A stretch of 64,000 bases of DNA, from positions 46,868,143-46,932,142 of the forward strand of contig NC_088207.1 of assembly GCF_037126465.1 (NCBI RefSeq), in the 5' to 3' direction. The DNA comes from Ornithodoros turicata (lineage: Eukaryota > Arthropoda > Arachnida > Ixodida > Argasidae). Shown piece by piece: positions 35,701 to 47,854 of this stretch (the stretch's first letter is position 1; each line of letters opens with the position of its first letter). Below the pieces are notes generated by a model. The model saw only the letters and a program-made list of their open reading frames with translations, was not told the DNA's origin and searched no databases. The translations under genes and the position numbers were made by a program.

Positions 35701-36586
35701 TCACGTTAGTAATCATTAACCATCACTGCAGATGTCTCTTACATATTGTATGTTTGGATTTGGTCAGATTTTGCATACATTTCACACCATTCAAAGGCAG
35801 TGCGCTAATTGCTAGAAATGTTCATGTACTAACTTGAAAAGTTCATGAATTGCCATGTTACCTTGTGGTAGGGACTTTGTATGGGAGTGCTTCTGGGTCA
35901 TATGACACATTGTAATGCATGCACTGGAGGATGCAAAATTTGTTCATAGAAAGCTGACCCGCACACAAGGAATGCTAGGCATCTCTTCACACTTCAAGCA
36001 CAGAATTGTTCGAGAGCAGCATGGCTTACAGTCCAGGTTATTTTTAAAAAATTTAAAAACTTATGTGCTCCCTGCATGTCATGCTGCCTATGCAACTGAA
36101 TCTTGATATTGGGGAAGTTGCTATATCAAGGAACTTTTCAAATTTACTACTATTCATTCTGATACATTTTGCCTTCTTGTACACATAATCTAACCTTATG
36201 GGAGTCATAGTATAAATTCAGGCTCTTCACTGATTTCCAGTGTTAGGTGAATCCACCAAGCAAAGTAGTCTCGCTTTACGCTGTAACATTATACATTTTT
36301 ACATATGTGCGTGTGTCTCTGTACAAATATTAATGTACGTGCAAACAGCTCTCCCACGTTACACTACATCACACTGATTTTGGTCTTTGTTGCACAAAGT
36401 TTCAGCTTGTATTTCAGTGCTGCTGCTAAAAATATGTAGTGGGTATGTGTTTGACTGTACCACACCTTTCTGACACCTATCATTTGGTTTTAGAGGATAG
36501 GTACTGAAAGGTACATTTGACATTTCAGACGAAGACCCCAGTCTGAGTGCCTGGATGGTATTGTGCCGCGTACTAGTGACCTCTGA
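29795..36586 (+). CDS. PPP4R4: Serine/threonine-protein phosphatase 4 regulatory subunit 4 (partial, N-terminus missing)
   Basis: Twenty-two exons join in phase: 29795-29873, 30007-30139, 30312-30385, 30509-30615, 31090-31197, 31422-31543, 31649-31771, 31850-31962, 32208-32285, 32344-32463, 32770-32904, 33204-33377, 33466-33571, 33660-33785, 33841-34007, 34112-34153, 34237-34312, 34431-34505, 35112-35229, 35364-35485, 35650-35695 and 36529-36586 (TGA). They give 766 residues; the human protein is about 870. Matches to the known family include THSFLQSIL, WVETLLDVM, LPLVQSLCQDVE, CMCRHLDS, SVRLAAIET, RNACAYNFPAM, VANVRLKVCEMLP and LQQLEAVVGKLL. This is a chain of HEAT repeats followed by a basic, Ser/Pro-rich tail containing a KRLHRLSLDS segment. 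The protein binds the PP4 catalytic subunit in the cytosol. About 100 N-terminal residues were not found; the first exon listed is the least certain. Confidence 0.92.
31996..32114. mobile_element. Palindromic MITE with TA flanks, PPP4R4 intron
   Basis: A 119-bp near-perfect hairpin. CAGGTTTTCCCGGCGATTTT at the left is mirrored by its complement at the right, with a short loop near 32050-32062. TA lies immediately on both sides (31994-31995 and 32115-32116), as for Tc1/mariner-type insertions. It starts 34 bases after the donor of the 31850-31962 exon. Confidence 0.88.
32972..33130. mobile_element. Short MITE flanked by TTAA, PPP4R4 intron
   Basis: The inverted ends CTTGAACGCC and GGCGTTCAAG are each bordered by TTAA (32968-32971 and 33131-33134). 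TTAA duplication is the signature of piggyBac-type transposition, so this may be a piggyBac-like MITE. The ends are short and no transposase is present. Confidence 0.65.
34237..34312 (+). other. PPP4R4 exon with a competing upstream acceptor
   Basis: Using the AG at 34235-34236 keeps the frame open (DSGSRKSPGVF...) into the next exon. A second good acceptor (gatttgcgcag) ends at 34199. Splicing there would shift the frame by one and reach a TAG at about 34308-34310, giving a truncated protein without the basic tail. Confidence 0.5.
34545..35036 (+). mobile_element. hAT MITE family TAGAGCC, copy A (carries a SINE)
   Basis: The ends are gagcctgaagtttt and aaaacttcaggcccta. The flanks catgtata (34537-34544) and catatata (35037-35044) form an 8-bp duplication with one mismatch. 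It is longer than its relatives because a 126-bp tRNA-like insertion lies inside (34748-34873). It is in the PPP4R4 intron between 34505 and 35112. Confidence 0.88.
34748..34873 (+). mobile_element. tRNA-derived SINE inserted in MITE copy A
   Basis: 126 bp flanked by perfect 10-bp duplications agttcagtta (34738-34747 and 34874-34883). Inside is GGTTCGAGTCC (34819-34829), an exact RNA polymerase III B-box within a plausible T-arm (gtggg pairing with cctac). I could not identify a convincing A-box, so the 5' part may be diverged or truncated. It is not a functional tRNA gene. Confidence 0.72.
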
Positions 36587-39500
36587 CCGATCCTGGGTTA
36601 CAGCATGATGTTAAGACTGAACAGTCCTCGATGCCAGGGCATTCAATTCGTCAAGTTCTGCTAAGTAGCAAAGCACATGCTTCGAGGGAAGTTTTTTGGG
36701 GGGCATTAGTGCCATTGCAAAACCATACCTCCTTTGCATTGGTCTATAGCCCAGATTGGCATGTAGTCAAGAATATGCAGTCAATATGCAGTCAATGTGT
36801 AGTCAATGTATGACTACACTCTGAAGAGTGTTGAGATACGTTTACAAAAATATTCCTTCAAGTGCTTCCAAAGGAATTGATAGTTATTTTTCTGAAGTGT
36901 GCAACAATACAGATAACACTACCGACTTGTGATGTAGTGCTATGAAGTAAGTAGAGCAGCAATACTGAATTCATGTGCACTTGTAGGCCCAGAGACTTTG
37001 AATTCCATGAAATTTGTAAGTTGTTGAATTTTTGGGCATGCTCACCCTCCCTCATCCTCGCTTGTGTGCGAAAGACCTTACATATTGGTACGTGTGACTG
37101 CTGCAATTATAGACAACATGATGTCATATTCTATATGCCATCTGGCATGTACGCCAAAATATTTGCCAAGTGCACTAAAGCTTGCTGCACGCAGATGTCG
37201 ATCACACTACATTGTCCATTTTGGCGACCGTACCCACAATTGCTGCAACCACCACTGTGGAGCATCAACAGCTTGTTTTGCAGGTCATTTTCATCACACT
37301 GCGGCATTCATTGGCTTTTACAGCGAGCCTCAGCTAACTTCAGCCAGCATGCAAGGATAAAGATCCCCAAACTTGTTCACTTGCCAGCAGAACCATATGC
37401 CGGTGACGTCATCTCACCCTCATCATAGCCTTTTTTTGTTTCTTTCTTTTGTTAGATGGGCATGACCATAAACAAGTATGGAGCCAAACCTAGGCATGCA
37501 TAACCCCAGTGAAGTGCCTTGTTTAGCGATTCAGGCATCTGAACGCAGGTCTGAAAAGTAGGTAGGCGATGTGCAAATCAGGACCTGGAAAACTCAACAA
37601 AGGATCCCAAGCATGTAGACGTTCTCTGTACCACGAGAGAAGCATCAAGGTGCAATGCATTTTTACAAAAATTGCTTTTGGGTCTTATGCAGTTCTGCAC
37701 AAAATGCAGGACAGGCATTGTGATATCGGTGTTTTTTTTCCCTCTATGTGTCCACATCACATTGTTATCTTATCATTGGTCTATTGATAGAAGGAAGAAT
37801 GCAGCTTTCGGAAGTCCTAGTCCTGTTTTTTTCGTTTTTGAAGATGAGAAGGAAATATATTGGGTTATAGATTTTACTGCCATGTGTCCAACTAATTTTA
37901 GAGAGAGAGGACTTGCACATGCTGTTATTATGAAACAAAAGTTGCAAAAAACCATAAGTGAATTTGTCACTCCATACCATTGATGTCACTCCGTACCTTT
38001 TGTTTTCCTGCCTATGTTCCATTGTGCCTACTTTCAATGCTTGACTATGTTAGCACCCTACAGTGCTTCAAATATAATAATTCTGCATAGCAAGAGGTAT
38101 GCAGTCTGCAACTCAGGCAAAAGTCAGGTGTAATAGAACTCTATTTTTAGATGTTTGTGGAGAGACCAGAATGTCAAAGTGCATATTTACTTTTGTGCTA
38201 CATGGATTTCTCAGGAAGGATGAATGTTTGACTCATCTATATGTACACAAACATTGTCTTTCATAGATACCGTTCATGCATTTTATTTCACTCCATCACC
38301 CGTTCATGCATTTTATTTCACTGTGCTTTGCTCGAATCACTACTTTTTGTTTTTCAGCACACATTTTATGTTCTATCCTCACATAAAAATGTGCAAACAT
38401 GCTGGAAATAGCATAGCTATAGCATATTTGTAAGTTATTCTTTTAATATCCATTGCCGATCTATGCACACCAAAGGGCACTACACAAAACTTTACTTTGT
38501 CACGAAGCATAGTCACAACGTGCCGATAAATACACACAGAGGAGGACATATACATATATTAATGCATATATATTTTACTTTGCACAGTTCATTTGCATAT
38601 TTTTATCACAAGCTCCCGTGAAACTGACCCAGGTACTTCCTTCAACATGTCTCACGTGTGCAGTAGAATAGCCACGTTATAATAATGAGTGTGCAATTTG
38701 TGCTTTCCATGACACTGTTTCAGTTGTTTAGTCACTCTGTTATTGGTAATATTCATAACATGACATGGGCCTGTGCACATATTTTGAGTTTCAAATACGT
38801 ATATTATGTATACATTTTTTATTACTGGCTACATTTGGCTGGAAACATTAATGAGAGTACATTTGAACATTCAGTCCTTTGTCAGTAATGCAAAAGTGAG
38901 AGGCAAAACCTACTAGTTACATGTAGGCAGATGTAGAAATGAAAATTTGCTTAGAAGTTAAGTAATTAACTGTGCTGGCTTTTTTTTCGTATCAGGGCAC
39001 CTTGCTTTCCTTTTGTGTGGTTCTTCTACTTTCTTTCCTTTTGTAAAGTACAACATAACCCTTTCGGCAGGTTACGAGGCCAGGCAGACATCCTGTAGGA
39101 CAGTGTATGCAACGACTGGACTAATTAGCTATAATTAATTAATTAGTTTAGTAATAACCTTAATTAATAATAACCTTATTTATTAAAAAATCTGTAATGA
39201 ATAAAAAAAAACACCCTGCATATAATACTTAATGGGCTCTACAGTCACCACCACTAATTTCATGTGGACCAAACGAGTAAACAGTAACGCAAGCCTATGT
39301 ATGCAGTTGAATGCTGCAAATGTGGACATCCCTGCACTGTCCCTTTAAGAGAGCAAACGCCACATTAAAGCCAGCGCAACTCATTCTTGTGCCTTATTGA
39401 CGTCCATTGCCGTTATGGCTGATTATAGTTTGTGACGAGACTATACGGAGGCTCATTTGGAGGCTGTGTCCTACCTTTGGTAAAATTTATAATTTCCAGA

Positions 39501-40300
39501 ATGTCCATTGACCCACTGAGCGGGCATGAGATGTTTGTGCTTGATTTCACATGTAGGTTGCCAAACATTGAGCAGTTTCAAACTTCGCATTTGGTGCTGC
39601 AGGCTTGGCCTTTCCAGGCCTGCTAGCTTTGAAGTCTTCCTGACCCACAGCGTGAATGTTCACAATTTCTGTGCTCTTCTTCTTTCATGCTTTTCTTTCA
39701 TCTTTGGAGTTCTTGCTTGTATATGGTAGTGTCCACCAACAGTACTGCGTTCTCCCCAAAATCTTTCCACTGCGTTGTAATCATATAATCCCATCTAACT
39801 GTACAGTAAGGGAGAATTTCTACGTAGAAGGTATTTCAATGCCTTCTCTCTTCATGCTCTTTTACCAATATATTCTTTAACACCATCAAGCATAGTCTGT
39901 CTGCAAAAAAATCATTTGATTGCATTACATCCATCAAATTTGAGTGCATTAAGATCTGTGAGTCATCACACTAAGCGCAGTGATATTACCCATCAACTTA
40001 TCAAAGTCATGAACTATGATATTACCAACATCAACCATCCAGTTGTCAACTTTCTGTGGTACATCACAACCTTATTGCGAGGGAAGCACAAGTCATTGTT
40101 ATGTTCGTTAAATTTATGGCTGAAGTTGCTGCATGTGCAATTGTGTCATGGATACATATACCTTTTGTTTACTGAAACTTTCCATGTTCTCATTAGCGTA
40201 ATATATTTAAAAGTCAGTACTCTTACTAGGTTTCTGTTACAAAGTGCAATTTTGGCTGCGCAGTTTGCACAGCCAAAATAAACTCTTAACATCAGTAGAT
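36587..40300 (+). other. Probable PPP4R4 3' UTR and intergenic sequence
   Basis: AT-rich, with no supported coding exon. An AATAAA at 40277-40282 is a candidate poly(A) signal. It is preceded by a 9-bp stem (ttttggctg at 40250, cagccaaaa at 40270) that overlaps the signal. Another AATAAA lies near 40656. If either is used, the 3' UTR is 3.7 kb or more. Short frames near 36973-37428 and 37672-37983 have no recognisable product. Confidence 0.4.
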
Positions 40301-40683
40301 ATTGTTCTTATAACAAAGGCAGGTTAGTAAGTTCATAGTAGGTATTCCTCATTTTTAGTTATCATCATGTACATTATTGATGGTCTAGAAGTTTTATCGT
40401 TTTTTACTTGTTACCACAAATATTATTGATGATCTGAAAGTTTGTTATATACAGAATGTGGGGAACTTACCAAAGATGTGATCTATGCAAGATTTCTTTC
40501 TTTGACACATCAAGAGCATGTGCAAAAGAGCAATTGTACAAGTTGGCATTAAACCATTGCAATTATTTCTACTATAGCTGTGTCGCGGCCTTTGCAGCAT
40601 GAATGGTTTGCCGATGTAGTTCAACATACGGCCTGCAGTGTTTGACCTAATGAAATAAAACAATGTTTCAAGTAAGAAAACTA

Positions 40684-41071
40684 CAGGGTGGGTGCTATAA
40701 AAGGTCAGTCACATTTTTCGTGAGTGACGCTATACCTGCTTGACAGAGAGACTTCTGCTGCCACACAGCAAATAATATATGCCAGAGGGAGACCTACGAA
40801 AAAATCGTGGTTGCCTGCCACTGCGTAACATATTAAATACAGCCACGCAAACTTTCGTCTTCATGTGTTTCCTACGCACTATATACCGATGGATGGAGGC
40901 GAAAGTTTGCACGGTTGTATTTATTTTGTTACACAGTGCTTGGTAACCACAATTTTTTTCGTAGGCTTCTCTTGCATAAATTCTTTACTCTGAGGCAGAG
41001 AAAGTCTGTGCATCAAGGAGTTATCGCGTCTTGCACGAAAATGGGACTGACCTTTTAGAGCACCCACCCTG
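40684..41071. mobile_element. Tc1/mariner-type MITE, full-length hairpin (388 bp)
   Basis: The ends CAGGGTGGGTGCTATAAAAG and, on the other strand, CAGGGTGGGTGCTCTAAAAG differ by one base. The inverted similarity extends through most of both arms (gcaaactttcg near 40847 against cgaaagtttgc near 40900). TA flanks both sides (40682-40683 and 41072-41073). It lies between the PPP4R4 and zinc-finger genes. Confidence 0.9.
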
Positions 41072-41949
41072 TATAATTCGTGGTGGTTTACGGGTATTTA
41101 TATTTGTGGGATATATTTCTGAGGTGCGATATTCACTTTTTTGAAACGTGAAAATGTATAACACTCTTACACACTGAAACATTTTACGTTGCTCGTTGAC
41201 AGCTGTCCCCAAGGAAATATAGCTACGCATATACTGTCATTCATTGGCTTTTTTGTTAACTAGAGAGGAAAAGTCACCAGATTGAAATGGAATGGGGTGT
41301 CGTCGTACATGGCAACATCTCTTCGAAGTCTTCTTCCAAGGAGAGGATAATGACATTTAGGAATTGCTGAAACCCCCGTTTAATTCATGGAAAAGACCAA
41401 CCATGCATGAAGCAGCAAAACCTGGGAGGTACTGTCCACGTGATTGATATAAGATGTGATCTCCTTTGACGGTGAAAACTCGTCCGACATGTACACGGTG
41501 CAGCACGTACGGGGGTGACCGTGTTGCACGAACCGGCTCAATGGGAACTTCCCTCATTATTACGGAGTGATGTCAGTCTCAGTCATTCCCAGATGGGGTA
41601 CTTGCAATGGGTATGCTGAATTCTAGAGCCTACGCTACACTTGTTCTTCCTCTGTTGGGACTCGTACTTGCACTGGTATTTTGTACCATCTGCTTCAACC
41701 GAAACTGTAAAATTTATGGACGGATACTTGCACTGCTTCTTTAAAAGGAAGTTCTAGTCAACTGTCTAATGCACGTGCTGATAACAGTACATCAAATGAG
41801 AATTTCCCCCACACAGATATCAAATTGAAGCGAAAAATGCTTTCCCCATTAAGCCAGTTCTGCTTTGTGCTTATTTCACTGCTTGTAAGAGAAGGAGGGA
41901 ATATACTTCTGAAAAAATCAAAGAAAACAGAGCAGTGGGTAGATTACAG

Positions 41950-42616
41950 AAACAAAAAGCTTTAATAGCGTTTTGAGTTTTCAAACTTTTTACAAAGCCA
42001 GTCTTTGTACAAAATTTACATAATATTGCTCACGGCATTCGTATAACCAGCCCGAGACATCTGGTAGCTTTCTCAACTACAAAAATATTCATCGACCCAC
42101 GTCACTGTGATGGCCACTGGTGTCACTTCACTCGAATTTTATTCACACACTAGCTACGGCTGAAACCCTCTTCTCCTTTGCCGCCGCCACCACCACCAGC
42201 TCGGAACTGCCGCACGGGTTGACGGAACTCGGGGTGACTAGAAACGAAACACAAAAACGGGATGACGGGATCTTTACGCAGATTGCTCGTATGAAGTCGC
42301 GGTAAAAAAAACGCACAAAGGGTGCTCTACAAAACTTTCGGGCCCTTTACGGGGTTTCTCGATCTCCACGAATGATCACACTTGGGTAGCTCATGGCCAA
42401 CTTGCACAAGCCTAAAATTCATTTGTTCCACGCATGCACAGTGCCTAGCACGTGCCTGCATAGCACAAACTGCGATGGCCATGCTTCGTGACATCTTTTA
42501 AGTACGCTGGTTCTATGACGTCGTGTTCCACTCGCGACGTGTGATAGTGAAAAGGCCTCCGTATGCACAACTCCGGTTGAGTGTTCGCACTTTTCCCGCG
42601 CACAACTGTTTCACGT
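41950..42616 (-). other. 3' UTR of the zinc-finger gene
   Basis: Minus-strand sequence after the TAG at 42617-42619. Candidate poly(A) signals on that strand are AATAAA at 42138-42143 and ATTAAA at 41961-41966. The assignment is positional only. Confidence 0.5.
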
Positions 42617-45600
42617 CTACGGAGAAGGGGTGCACGCCACATCCGCCCACGAGTCTTCTTTCTGCTTGTGGTGCCTCAAGGCTCTGCGCAAAAGGCCCTC
42701 GGCATTGTCTCCCAGAGAAACGATTCCCTGCGCCGTGAGGATCTTGTTGTGGCGAGTCTTGAGGTGCCTCTTGTAAGTGTTCCTTGTTTTGAACCTGAAA
42801 GTAGAACACCATCCTGTAACTATGGTCCCGTGCCTTGAATTCAGCAAATACAGTCTCCGACCGATTTTTCAGACTCCAAAAGTTCAGACTTTCCAATATT
42901 TAGGACAAAAGTTGTGGCTTTATCAGATGCCCCATTGAGCCAGCGTATTTTGACGTTCGAAAATTGGGACCGTTTTTCGCAGGTACGGTTTTGATTTTTC
43001 GTACATATTCGCCTCAATTTTTTTTTCTTCTTCTTTCCCTTTCCCTTTTATGTGGCTTGCAAAGACACGTAACTCAATCTGTCAAATGCTGTATGAATCT
43101 TATCAATGAATGGCATTCATTCACTTAAGTATGGTAAAATGTATTTATATTGATCCAGCAAGTGTTCACGTCCAAGTAAGCCTCTGAAAAAAGTATTCTA
43201 ATTGTGCTAATCCCTTCGTAGAAGGAAAGGATGTACACCAGCATATGAATTCCTCATATTACACAAGCCTGTTTATGGTGCCATTTGTTGCAAAGTGTGA
43301 CAAACTCAGGCAGCCAACACTATTTGGTTCTCTTCAGATCAGCATTCGGAGAAAAATCCGATAATATAAACGAGGCATATCTTGAATCTAGCCAGAAATG
43401 CTATAGGAAAACACGTGTAGCGCCAGTTGCAACGAACGATCCGTCAAAGTAAATTTAGCCACCCACCTCTGTTTACAGTCTGCGCATTCATACGGTGTTT
43501 CTCCGGTGTGTCTGCGAAGATGTTCCTTGAAGTGGCTGGGGTGGCGGAAGTTCCGTCCGCAGTCGTCGCATGCGAAGCGACTCTTGTTGTTATGGATCAG
43601 CATATGGTAGTTGAGACTGTGCTGACGCGTGAATGTTGCCTCACAGATTTTGCAGTTGAAGGGCTTGATACCTGCAGCGACAGGTAGAGAGGCGACATGG
43701 GACACTGTATTTTTTTTTTTATATAAATTGGCATCCAAGCACGACCTACTAGATTATAACTACAGCCTGAAGTTTTAGGGTTTTACCCGATTCTTCCCCG
43801 AATTGAAGGTTGCCTCTTTAGGGTGAAACCCGATTTTTATCCGGCAAATTGCTCTCACTGGGATGTCTGTAGGAATGCACTAACTTACTTGTTTGGCAGA
43901 AAAATGCAGTTACATCACCGTTTGTACCAAACCGCTACAGTTTGTTTGAATAACTGAGCCTGATTTCTCCCCGAATTTAGCGTACTGGAAGTTTTTTCAC
44001 ACGAATTTGCATGAATTTAGTGCACATGTTTATTTACCCGATTTTTACCCCCCGAACGTAGGAAAAAATATTTCCCGGAAACTTCCAGCTCTAATTATAA
44101 CGACCATGTCATAGGCACCCGTTTCCAGCGCTGCATTTAGAAGCTAGCGGTGGCGCTACTCATCGGCCCGGTTACTGCTTCCTCAACTTCTACAGTACTT
44201 AGTACTTCAGCTTAACTTAGTATTTTTGTACAAGCGGTTGATATCCAACGGAAGATGTTTCGTTCTAAATTTGATTACATTCATCATTCTACGCATTTTC
44301 ATAGGAGCCGTTGCTGTCGTCTGCTACGGTAGTCGCACGTCCGCTTGTGCGCGTTCAAAATTCAAATTTCCATTGTCCAATCAGGATGTAGATCTCGCGG
44401 GCCGACGAGTAGCGCCCCTAGCGGATTGTGCGGACGGGCTTCTCATAGGGGTTGCCGATTATGACATGATCTAGTCTGACGTGCATCAGAGGGAGGAAAG
44501 GGTGCAAAGGTACTTGCCTGCATGACTGCGGTAGTGGTACATCAGAGTAGCCTGTGCTGTGAACATTTTAGTCTTGCAGATCTTGCACACCAGAGGGCCT
44601 CGTTCGTCCTTTCGCTTGGAGCGTAGGGCGCGGATGTGTTTCAGTGCCAGCCTCTGGAAGTCGGCAAGAGAGACGTTGGAACATGTACCTAAAAACTGAA
44701 ACAATCACACGCAACAGCTCACCCTCTCGTAGTCCGCAGAGTCCGGTGCCCTTCTGTCTGCAAACTTTCGGGGACTCCTCATTTCCTGCGGCCGTGGGGC
44801 TTCCAGGGCAGCCTCTGGCTCGGACTCGCTCTCATCTTCGCTCTTCACGGAACTCTCGTCCTCTTGTTCCGCCACTTCCAGAATGGACGACGTGTTAGGC
44901 AACAGAGGCACGTACACGTAAGGGAAGGCTGGGGTGGCGATGACCATGTGGGGGGGCAGATGGGTCCGCGATTCCACTTCGTCTCCGCACAATTCCTCCA
45001 TGTCGCTGTCTGACTCGTCGTCTTCGGGGAGACAAGCTTTCCGTCCATTACCAGCGTAGGAGTGGTCTTGCAATACCAACTGTCTCGGTCCGTCTTCCAC
45101 GATGGGTTTCTCTTCGGATGCTGGCTGCGCTACTTGCCTCTGGCTCGTGCGGTGGTGCAGGTCTTTGTGGGTGCCGTTGGAGGTTGTGTCGCGTTGCGGA
45201 GGCGGGGCGGTTCGAACCTTTATCTTGCGTTTCTCGTGCCGTTCCGGCTTGACTGGTGCAACTTTCTTCGCCTGGCCTCGCCGTTTCCTGCGGCCTCCTC
45301 CATCAAGCTCTATTGTAAATGAGAACGCCCATTTTACAGCCACTTTTTGTTTAAATATGCCAACATACTTTTAAGCGAATGCATTTTAATTTTGGGGCAA
45401 CATTTCAGAGCGTTAACCTCATCTCCCAATAGACCTCTACCTGTTTGTAAACAAATGACGTCATAATGTCCGACAGCGCCACGAGTTTGGTGGAGTTGAA
45501 CTACGTTGAAAGCTAGTGGCGAACAAGGTTGCGCCCGAAAGCCACGGTCTTGAGGGGATTACGATGGTCTCTGAAAAGGACGCGACCTTCGGTCCTACTT

Positions 45601-47854
45601 TTCTTTCAATAGGAGGCAGGGAACAATTGCCCATTCGTGGAACCCAGCTCTCCCCTTCCGATCTGTTTTGGTTTCGGTGTGTCTACCAACGTCATGATGA
45701 CGTTTCTCGGGTAGAGGTTTATTGGAAAAGAGGTAAAATAGTGCACGTATGTTATACAGTTTTTTCCCCCCCCTTCCGCAATAATGACTGGCTCCAATTC
45801 TGGTATCTCACATTTCCCTGAAAACCTCCAATTAAAAAGTCAATGAATTTTAGGTAATTAGCCATCCAGTGGTTACGTATGCTCTTCGACAGAATGTTCG
45901 TCCATGTAGTAGTAGTAGTAATAATAATAATAATAGTAATAATAATAATAATAATAATAATTCGTGGTTTCGTGGCGAGACAACTGTGATATGAAAAACT
46001 GCTGCTCTCATAGCTTTTTTATAAATCTGTATTGAATAAAAAAAAACACCTTGTATAAATACTGAGCTACATGTGACATTCCGAGGGGCCTCCTTGATGT
46101 CCTTGGGAATGGTTCTTGCGTAACGTAGAACGATAGTTGAAGCCAATATAACCACCTTTCTGAAATATTTTTATTTTATGCATGCAATTCTTTATGTAAT
46201 TTTGCAAACTCTCACATTAAACATAATGCAACACATTCGAAAACATACATGTCACTGGCCTGCTGCTCAATGATAACCTGCATTGGTCATGACTGGAGTG
46301 CATGTTTTACGGTTTTAGCCGAAAAACATATGCCGGTAACATTTTTTCATCGTTCCATTTTAACCGAAAAACACAACGCAAAATGAATGTCCGAGGAAAA
46401 ATTAGGGAGATTAATGGCTGCAATAAGCTTAAATGAGCTCCGCTTTCACGATTTAGGTACCACCACTTTGCTGTGGAGCAATAAAGTGCTCCTTTTGTGA
46501 TGTCTCATTGGGGCTAATTTTGTATTGCTTTTTGGTTTTAAGGCTGCGCTGAGACGCACAGTTTTTAAATTACGTTGCGATTTATATTCACCGATAAACA
46601 CAGGGTAAACCATGTACATCCCGGAAAGATAACAGGAAAATGCTGATTTCATGAAAATAATTAAAAACTGAAGAACATACGCCTAATCCGCCCTAAAATA
46701 AAAACTGAAAGTGTCGAACCCTAGTCATTACGTTGTAGCCGGGTGACCTCACAATCATTGTTTGTTTATTCATTTATTTTATTCTGTGTTACCGCCATGA
46801 AGCAAGTGTGGCTATGAGTTGCATACAGATGTGCACAGATGGAGAGAGGACAGTAGGAAAGAGTGGGGGATGGAGGAGTTAGTCATGGGCCAACTTCAGG
46901 GGGAACTGTGCTGACATTCGTCTGACAAGTCTGCCGGAAAACCCATGGAGAACCTCAGACAGCACTGTCAGTGGTAGGATCATTATTTAAAACCGACAAA
47001 GCCCTCAATGCATACTGAGGATTATATCGGTTGTAAGTAAGAGTCTCCAACCTGCCCAAGCTTTAACCCTTTCTCAATATCATTATTTTTAACTTGAAAC
47101 AACTCACCCATAAGGCGACGGCGTCTTGCCTGAATGGGCTCTGCAGTGAATTTGCTCTTTTGGTCCATGCCTGCAGAAGGTTAATGACAAAGTACTAATG
47201 TAAGGATGCATATCCCAACAGCAGAGAATCCCGTGAATGAATAATCACCTACCTGCTGTTTCCCTAAGCAGCTTGGCTATATGAGTGAGCAGATGAGACT
47301 TCATCTGTAATCTTGCTCTGTTCTCGTTTCCGAAACTAGAAAATGTCTCTGTGCAGGTTTCGGGCATCAAGTAACACCGATAGCTGAAGATCCGTTTTAT
47401 TTCGTTGCTTGTAAGTTCGGAAAACATGTCAAGCAACATACGGTCTGACAGTGCACGGATCTGATCCAAGGTAAGAATGTCCGCTTGCATGGAAGCCTTT
47501 CGAACCTGTGAGAGTTTTAGAAGTTACTGCGACTATTGTTATTACTCTGCACAGTGGCATGCACAATTTTCTTTTTTAATAATCTCATAAAAGCCTACAA
47601 GGAACAGTGTACATACAAGTAAAATGATTTGCAGAAACTATGATGTGTCAGTTTTCTTGTGAATAAACTACTCATAATTTGTGCGTTAATTGTTTGCAAT
47701 TATTTTTTTAATTTTTTTTACGTACCTTTTGCGGCGAGTCCTTCAATAAAACCGGGTCACTTTTAAGTGTTGCAGACGCCACCTCTGCCAGCATGTCAAG
47801 CAACGGCACAGAGCCGAAGCTTTTCTGACAGTTTTCGCTGTCTTTACTGCTCAT
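42617..47854 (-). CDS. Four-finger C2H2 zinc-finger protein (complete, 530 aa)
   Basis: Seven minus-strand exons join in phase: 47854-47726 (ATG), 47505-47253, 47170-47108, 45309-44723, 44695-44518, 43671-43467 and 42794-42617 (TAG). The N-terminal 150 residues contain a conserved-looking helical region (LTLDQIRALSDRMLLDMF, then ARLQMKSHLLTHIAKLL). An RRRR patch, a basic GGGRRKRRGQAKK patch (likely nuclear targeting) and an acidic linker (residues about 220-340) follow. Fingers lie at about residues 382-402, 409-430, 437-458 and 466-487, starting CKIC, CKIC, CDDC and CADC; the fourth ends H-x4-H in KRHLKTRH. It is presumably a DNA-binding nuclear factor. I do not recognise a named orthologue. 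The fifth intron uses a GC donor (CAG|GCAAGT). Confidence 0.88.
43761..44093 (+). mobile_element. hAT MITE family TAGAGCC, copy B
   Basis: 333 bp with ends TACAGCCTGAAGTTTT and ggaaacttccagctcta, flanked by perfect 8-bp duplications attataac (43753-43760 and 44094-44101). It lies in the GC-AG intron of the zinc-finger gene. Confidence 0.93.
45432..45719 (+). mobile_element. Intact GACCTCTACC MITE (288 bp)
   Basis: The inverted ends GACCTCTACC and GGGTAGAGGTT are bordered by TA on both sides (45430-45431, 45720-45721). The inverted symmetry continues outward as ccaa/ttgg in this copy. It contains tgacgtcat and catgatgacg as a subterminal pair. It is the template for recognising the split copy at 26885-28726 and the fragment at 25416-25527. 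No coding capacity. It sits in the long third intron of the zinc-finger gene. Confidence 0.88.
45907..45962. repeat. TAA/TAG microsatellite
   Basis: About 56 bp of gta and taa triplets in perfect or near-perfect phase. Confidence 0.95.
46788..46885 (-). mobile_element. A-tailed short retroelement (SINE-like), reverse copy
   Basis: About 98 bp that match the copies at 2347-2481 and 52462-52595 when read on the minus strand (for example tggctatgag, acagatgtg and gatggagagaggacag). It is more diverged than the other two and has no clear A-tail or flanking duplication. Confidence 0.7.

Noticed and set aside
36973..37428. 151-codon frame after the PPP4R4 stop
   Set aside because: Cys/His-rich by composition but with no regular spacing or domain, and it lies in the probable 3' UTR.
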